NCBI GenBank assembly: GCA_003001795.1 | Contig: PVNI01000003.1 | Coordinates: forward strand, 491,914 to 555,913 | DNA from: Actinomadura viridilutea | Lineage (GTDB): Bacteria > Actinomycetota > Actinomycetes > Streptosporangiales > Streptosporangiaceae | DNA: 64,000 nt | Reading direction: 5' to 3' | Shown: in pieces, positions 59,625 to 64,000 of the stretch | Layout: every line of letters starts with the position of its first letter | Numbering within the stretch: position 1 is the first letter of the stretch | Notes under the pieces: model-generated | Database searches by the model: none | The model's input: the letters and a program-made list of their open reading frames with translations, nothing else | What the model was told of the DNA's origin: nothing | Translations under genes and position numbers: made by a program

Positions 59625-59770
59625 GCACCCGTGTGGTGTACGTGATGACCGACGGCGGCACCCTGCCCGCCTGGTTTTCCATGTCGATCGCGCGGCTGCG
59701 GGAGGCGGGCGCGTCGGCCGCCGGCGTCACCGCGGCACCGGTCAGTGCACTCCCAGGAGGTCCACGCCGT
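59625..59770 (+). pseudogene. fragment resembling DUF3866
   Basis: In one plus-strand frame VVYVMTDGGTLPAWFSMSIA then RLREAGASAAGVT resembles an internal stretch of the actinobacterial DUF3866 proteins. No start, and the frame breaks on both sides, so it appears to be a remnant. The rest of the 463-bp gap holds no gene. Confidence 0.35.
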
Positions 59771-59921
59771 ACCGGCGGCGGGACGGCGCGGCACGGCCGG
59801 TGCGCGCCCTGTGCCGTCCGGTGTCCGGAGTCGCCAGGGCGCGGTGTGCGGCCTCGCCCTGGCGACTTTCGCACGGTCGAATGATCGAGCAGTCGGGACC
59901 GGAAACGCGGCGCCGAACGTG

Positions 59922-61094
59922 TCAGGGGGACGGGACGGTGCAGTCGGCGGGAGTGAGGACGGGGTTGCAACGGGCGGCGACGAAGCCGGGCAGTGCGGCG
60001 TAGTAATCGGTGCCGAAACGGTCGGCGATGCCGGGGACCGGGTAGTCGGTGCTGACCCACTGGGCTCCGCTGGCGAGCGCCGCGTCGCGCACCGAGGCGT
60101 CGCCGCTGCGGGCCTGGACGGTGTCCGCGTCGGCGCGGGTCCGCACGATGTAGCCGCGGCGGACCAGCGACCTGATCTCCTCTTCCGCACCGACCGCGTC
60201 GTTGCGCTTGACGAACGCCGCGTCCGGCTGCCCCGGTTCGGAGCTGGTGAAGAAGAGCCGCCCCTCCAGGTTGGGGTTGCCTTCCAGGTAGCGGTCGCGG
60301 TAGGAGCCGGCGTTGTCCATCAGGAACATCACCTTGCCCCGCACCTCGTCCAGGGACGGCCAGCCGTTGCGCAGGACGGACTCTTCGAGCGTGAGCCCGT
60401 CGTCGCGGACGTCGTCCGGGGTGATCAGCTCGTCCCGCCGGAACACCGACCGGATCTCGTCCTCCAGGGCCAGCATGCGCTGCCGCGTCCACCGGTACGG
60501 CGGGAGCGGGAACGAGTCCGGCACCGACAGGTCGAGGGTGTCCTTGAACTCCACGAGGATCGCGATGGGGACGTGCGACGGGTTGGCGCGCGACCAGTCG
60601 CGGACCTCGGTCAGGCACTCCACGAAGGACACGCACGTGCTGCGGTAGTCGATGTCACGGATGTGCAGGACCTTGGTGCCCTTCTCGAACATGCGCGGGT
60701 CGTACTCCAGCGGCTGGCCGGTGAGCGCCCGGATGAGCGGGCGGGCGAGCCGTCCGCCGTCCGGGTCGGCCCAGACGTCCAGCTCGATCTGCCGCACGTT
60801 CTGCTGGGCGAACTGGCGGCCGAGCGGCACATGGGTGTACTGCAGCCCGCCGGCCTGCGCGCCCGCGAAGACGGAGATCAGTGAGAACTCCCTGTCGTTC
60901 GGTTCGACGTGGTAGCTGTTGTGCGTCCCGATGACCTGCAGCCGGTTGAGGGTGAGCTCCTCCGCGGCGGCGGCCGGCGCCGGACCCGCGGGCAGCAGGG
61001 CTGCGAGCGTCGCCGCCGTGCCGAACGCGGCGGCCCGATGGGCCAGGCCCCGGGCCGATGCGCGACGAGGGTGTGCGGGGCGGTGATCATTCAT
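59922..61094 (-). CDS. secreted PI-PLC-like phosphodiesterase
   Basis: 390 residues. A signal peptide with twin Arg and an AAAA-rich hydrophobic core (about 20-44) ends near AAAAEEL. The mature protein has the phosphatidylinositol-specific phospholipase C fold: VIGTHNSYHVEP (catalytic His), VRQIELDVWADPDGG (metal-binding), HVPIAILVEFKD, and the second His in HIRDIDY. The family acts on phosphoinositides or similar phosphodiesters outside the cell. It resembles the Ca2+-dependent C1 type. Confidence 0.9.
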   Translation of the reverse strand: MNDHRPAHPRRASARGLAHRAAAFGTAATLAALLPAGPAPAAAAEELTLNRLQVIGTHNSYHVEPNDREFSLISVFAGAQAGGLQYTHVPLGRQFAQQNVRQIELDVWADPDGGRLARPLIRALTGQPLEYDPRMFEKGTKVLHIRDIDYRSTCVSFVECLTEVRDWSRANPSHVPIAILVEFKDTLDLSVPDSFPLPPYRWTRQRMLALEDEIRSVFRRDELITPDDVRDDGLTLEESVLRNGWPSLDEVRGKVMFLMDNAGSYRDRYLEGNPNLEGRLFFTSSEPGQPDAAFVKRNDAVGAEEEIRSLVRRGYIVRTRADADTVQARSGDASVRDAALASGAQWVSTDYPVPGIADRFGTDYYAALPGFVAARCNPVLTPADCTVPSP

Positions 61095-61746
61095 GGAAGT
61101 GAGAGAAACTCACATTCCGGTCACCGTCAAGGATCCGCTCGAGACGGCCGCTTCCCGTTCACCAGCAGGACGACGCCCCGCCCCGGCGCCGTCGGCACCG
61201 CGCCGACCGCACCGCCCGCTCGCCCGCCCCGAGCGTTTCGTCCTCACAGAGGTGATGAATGGACGACCCGACGCCGCCGCGGCGCCGTCCACGGCACGGC
61301 CATTCCCGGTTGATCAAAGGACAGAGGCCGAGCACCCTTGCGCACTGACATGTCAGGCATACCAGTGACCGGCGCCTGACCGGACGAGCGACAGACAATT
61401 CCACCGAAAATTGCAGCGGCGGCGCTCGCCGCGCGGGCCGCGTTCATTTCGATCACGGATCGCGCCGTGCCGCACGGCGATCAGATGAGCCAATGGTCCG
61501 GCGCCCCGTTGACCGTCCTGGTAGAACCACCTATCGCCATGGGCAGCCGCATGCGGCCTCCAGTCCTTCCTAAGGGCGATCGAATTACGGACTGTGGCAC
61601 TTCAGCCGGAGACGAGCACCGAAGCGCCAATGCTCAGAGAGAGCATTGCCGCCGAACAACGGCCCTTTATCACGCAAAATCATGACCAGAGAGCAGTTTC
61701 CGACTTAGGCTGACTTTCTGATGCATGCTGAAAGGGAGCCGGCCTC
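61095..61746. other. long intergenic region
   Basis: 652 bp between divergent genes, A/T-rich near 61370-61690. Presumably promoters of the PI-PLC and XRE genes; no gene, repeat or known operator found. Confidence 0.4.
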
Positions 61747-62916
61747 ATGAGCGGCACGACCATTGGCGATCTCGTCCAGTCCGTCCGGAAGCGGCGCGGC
61801 CTCACCCAGCGGGAACTCGCCGAGCTGTCCGGCGTCTCCCTGTCGTTGATCAGGAAGCTGGAGCAGGGCGAGCGCGAGGACACCCGCCTGGAAACGCTGC
61901 GCAAGCTCGCCATGGCCCTCAAGGTGCCCACGGCGAAGCTCATCGCCCGCCCCGACGCGGACGAGGCGCCGTCCCAGACCGTCGATCAGTGGGCGCCGGT
62001 GCGCGCCGCGCTGCTCGGTCGGCACCAGGGGACGCCCGACGAGGAGCCGACCGTCCAGGGCGTGGACGACGCCGTCCGGGCCGCCATGCCCCTGTTCGCG
62101 CGGGACCGGTTCACCGATCTCGGACTCCTGCTGCCGCCGCTGCTGCGGGACGCCGACGCCCTGGGCCCGGAGGGCAGGGACGTCCGTTCGCGCCTTCTCC
62201 ACCTGACGGGCTGGCTGCTCACCCAGACCAGGCAGTACGAGGCGGCGGACATCGCCCTGCAGCGCGCCCTCGACGACTCGAGCGACCGCCTCGACGCGGC
62301 GGCCGTGGTCAACACGTGGTGCTGGCTGCTCATCCGCCAGGGGAAGCTCAAGGAGACCCTGACCCTGGCGAGCCGGTGGGCCGACGACATCGAACCCCGT
62401 TTCTCCCGGGCCACCATGGGGGAACTGTCCGCCTGGGGCTGGCTGCTCGTCCGCGTCTCCACGGCCGCCGCCCGCAACGGCGAGCCGGGCGAAGCCGAGG
62501 ACGCCCTGTCGCTCGCCCGCGCCGCCGCCGTCCGCATGGGCACCGAGTACGCGGCGTCGGCCGACTTCCTGCGGACCTTCGGTCCCGTGACCGTCGCGAT
62601 GAAACGCGCCGAGAACGCCATGGTCGAGGACAGGGCCGACGTGGTGCTGACGCTCGCCGAGAAGATCCCCACCGGCGGGCCGCGTCCGACGTCCAACAAC
62701 AGGAACCGCCATCGGCTCGACGTCGCGATGGCGAACGTGCGGCTCAAGAGGTACGGCGACGGCTTCGAGATCCTGCGGGAGATCAGGCACGCCTCGCCCG
62801 AATGGATCGTCAACCAGCGCTTCGCCAAGGACATCATGAGCGACATCATCAGCGGGCGCCGCACCCTCACATCCGACATGCGGGAAATGGCGGACTTCCT
62901 GCGGCTGGAATACTGA
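61747..62916 (+). CDS. XRE-family regulator with TPR-like region
   Basis: 389 residues. Helix-turn-helix at residues 6-62 (VQSVRKRRGLTQRELAELSGVSLSLIRKLEQ, then LRKLAMALKVP). The remainder is helical, TPR-like (LHLTGWLLTQTRQYEAADIALQRAL, WCWLLIRQGKLKETLTLASRW). Ends FLRLEY. Same broad class as the regulator at 39477. Followed by a small gene on the same strand. Confidence 0.9.
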   Translation: MSGTTIGDLVQSVRKRRGLTQRELAELSGVSLSLIRKLEQGEREDTRLETLRKLAMALKVPTAKLIARPDADEAPSQTVDQWAPVRAALLGRHQGTPDEEPTVQGVDDAVRAAMPLFARDRFTDLGLLLPPLLRDADALGPEGRDVRSRLLHLTGWLLTQTRQYEAADIALQRALDDSSDRLDAAAVVNTWCWLLIRQGKLKETLTLASRWADDIEPRFSRATMGELSAWGWLLVRVSTAAARNGEPGEAEDALSLARAAAVRMGTEYAASADFLRTFGPVTVAMKRAENAMVEDRADVVLTLAEKIPTGGPRPTSNNRNRHRLDVAMANVRLKRYGDGFEILREIRHASPEWIVNQRFAKDIMSDIISGRRTLTSDMREMADFLRLEY

Positions 62917-62994
62917 CCTTTCTGTAGCACTTGCGCGGGACGATCTTTGCAGGTGCCACTGACACGGTCCGCGCCCCGAATTACATTCGACGTC

Positions 62995-63324
62995 ATGGAT
63001 TCCACCAGGCCGCGTGAAGGGGCGGGCACGGCCGACCCGCCCGCGAGCAGGCGGCGGCAGCATCTTTCGGCGTTGGACTCCGCCGTCGCCGAGCGGCCGG
63101 ATCTGGCGTGCGGAATCGTCGTGCGCCACGGAATTCCGACGCTGCACGTCGTCCGCTACGGATGCGCGGGGCGGCCCCTCAAGATCGGCTGCGATTTCGA
63201 CGCGGGCACCTGGTGGTTCGTGTGCGCGCACGACGGCAGGAAGATCGCCCCGGTGGACGACGTGCCGGGCGCCGTCCGGCTCATCGACGGCGCGTTGCCG
63301 TCCCGGGCACGTCGCTCGCGATAG
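62995..63324 (+). CDS. small unknown protein after the XRE regulator
   Basis: 109 residues from the ATG at 62995 (a longer frame starts 48 bp upstream). LDSAVAERPDLACGIVVRHGIPTLHVVRY then GCDFDAGTWWFVCAHDGRKIAP is a pattern often seen as the short gene behind XRE regulators in actinomycetes. Function unknown; probably acts with the regulator. Confidence 0.7.
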   Translation: MDSTRPREGAGTADPPASRRRQHLSALDSAVAERPDLACGIVVRHGIPTLHVVRYGCAGRPLKIGCDFDAGTWWFVCAHDGRKIAPVDDVPGAVRLIDGALPSRARRSR

Positions 63325-64000
63325 GCCCCTCCGGGTGGGCGGCGTTCCCCACGCAATCACGACAGCGACCCGTCCCCGCCCACCCGGAGGCACCAAGGAA
63401 AGCAGCCGATTCGTGGGGCACGCGTGAAAAGAAACAGCCCGGCGAACGACAATGAATGAGCGGGCTCCTGGAAGAGAACAAGCCGTCTGGCGAGCAGGAG
63501 CCAGATAAAGGCGAGTGGAAGGCGATGGTTCCCGGCACCAGGCGAACAAGGTGCGGCATCTCACCCGGTCGGGCGACCTGACTACCGGATTGAAGCGAGG
63601 CGCCTTTCCCGTCTCCTGGCTTGTGTTCATCCCGGTGGCCGTGTGACTTCGCGGGGAGACGGTAAAACGTGCCGGCGGCCGTCGGCTCGTCACCTGAGTG
63701 GACGCCGGCGCGTCCGTTGGGCCGAGGGTCGGCGGTAGGAGTCCGGGCATAGGAGTCACCGACGCGGCCAGGCGCCCCGACATGGTGACGACTCATGCTG
63801 GACGTGGCACACGCCGAGCAGGCACGACGGTGCGGGTCGTCGAGCCGGTTCAACCTGCGAGCGGCGGCCGGAGCCGGCGGCGTGCCGGGCGCGGCGGTGG
63901 AATCCGTGTGACGGTCTTTTGGAAACACCGACAGCTTTGGGAAACACCGACAGGGGGTTGTCGCGGACGTCCGCGACGGTGACGGCCGTACACGGAAACC
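63325..64000. other. right-edge gene-poor region
   Basis: 676 bp. No convincing CDS; ORFs have poor codon patterns. A pair of direct repeats GGAAACACCGACAG (63921-63934 and 63940-63953) lies near the edge and may belong to a promoter just outside the window. Confidence 0.4.

Overview
This window looks like chromosomal DNA from a high-GC filamentous actinomycete. Codons are strongly GC3-biased, GTG starts are common, and many genes are coupled through GTGA stop/start overlaps. Gene content (Rv2228c-Rv2230c-type and Rv2238c-Rv2241-type blocks, actinobacterial LexA and Rex sites, Form I red-type RuBisCO, GlnII, PAC2, DUF3052, DUF1918) points to Actinobacteria; Actinomadura/Thermomonospora-like is my guess, not something the sequence proves.

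Layout. 1-13.9 kb is mostly housekeeping: two PH-domain membrane proteins, a DrrAB-type ABC exporter, type II NADH dehydrogenase behind a perfect Rex-type operator, a PEBP-like lipoprotein, a disordered membrane protein, a beta-carbonic anhydrase, RNase P RNA, and a coupled operon of Nif3-like, zinc-ribbon and RNase H/phosphatase genes. A small unknown gene at 13470 sits behind an exact actinobacterial SOS box. 13.9-29.4 kb is one minus-strand lipid/polyketide locus: an alpha/beta hydrolase, a 2324-residue ER-KS-AT-KR protein, a 1035-residue KS-DH-PPTase-like protein, small coupled ORFs, another hydrolase, a GT1 glycosyltransferase and a membrane-anchored methyltransferase. 29.7-33.8 kb holds a universal stress protein, DUF2203, glnII, an SPW-repeat membrane protein and a minimal SepF-like protein.

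34-42.9 kb is accessory: a degenerate ~180-bp tandem repeat, a pyrimidine-dimer-glycosylase-like gene, an unknown gene convergent with a TGT-like TIM-barrel protein, a HAD phosphatase, a Nudix hydrolase facing a large XRE regulator, three small genes, an orphan CRISPR array (8 spacers, no cas genes in view) and tRNA-Val(TAC). 43-52.2 kb holds PAC2 and a Calvin-cycle island: a decayed cbbX, intact cbbS and cbbL, divergent cbbR, an enoyl-reductase-like gene, a NarL-type two-component pair and phosphoribulokinase. 52.7-64 kb returns to conserved genes (zinc ribbon, AhpE, DUF3052, YjbQ, DUF1918, aceE, DinB, a PI-PLC-like secreted enzyme, XRE regulator).

Most notable. (1) The large PKS protein keeps an uninterrupted 2324-codon frame, but its KS, AT and KR have each lost catalytic residues and no acyl carrier domain is visible; its partner has the only intact KS. 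It resembles a PUFA/heterocyst-glycolipid synthase with a KS/CLF-like pair. (2) An intact red-type RuBisCO and PRK lie beside a frameshifted, partly duplicated RuBisCO activase (cbbX) pseudogene. (3) An unknown gene is under probable LexA control. (4) A TGT-like protein of unknown substrate lies in the accessory region near the CRISPR array.
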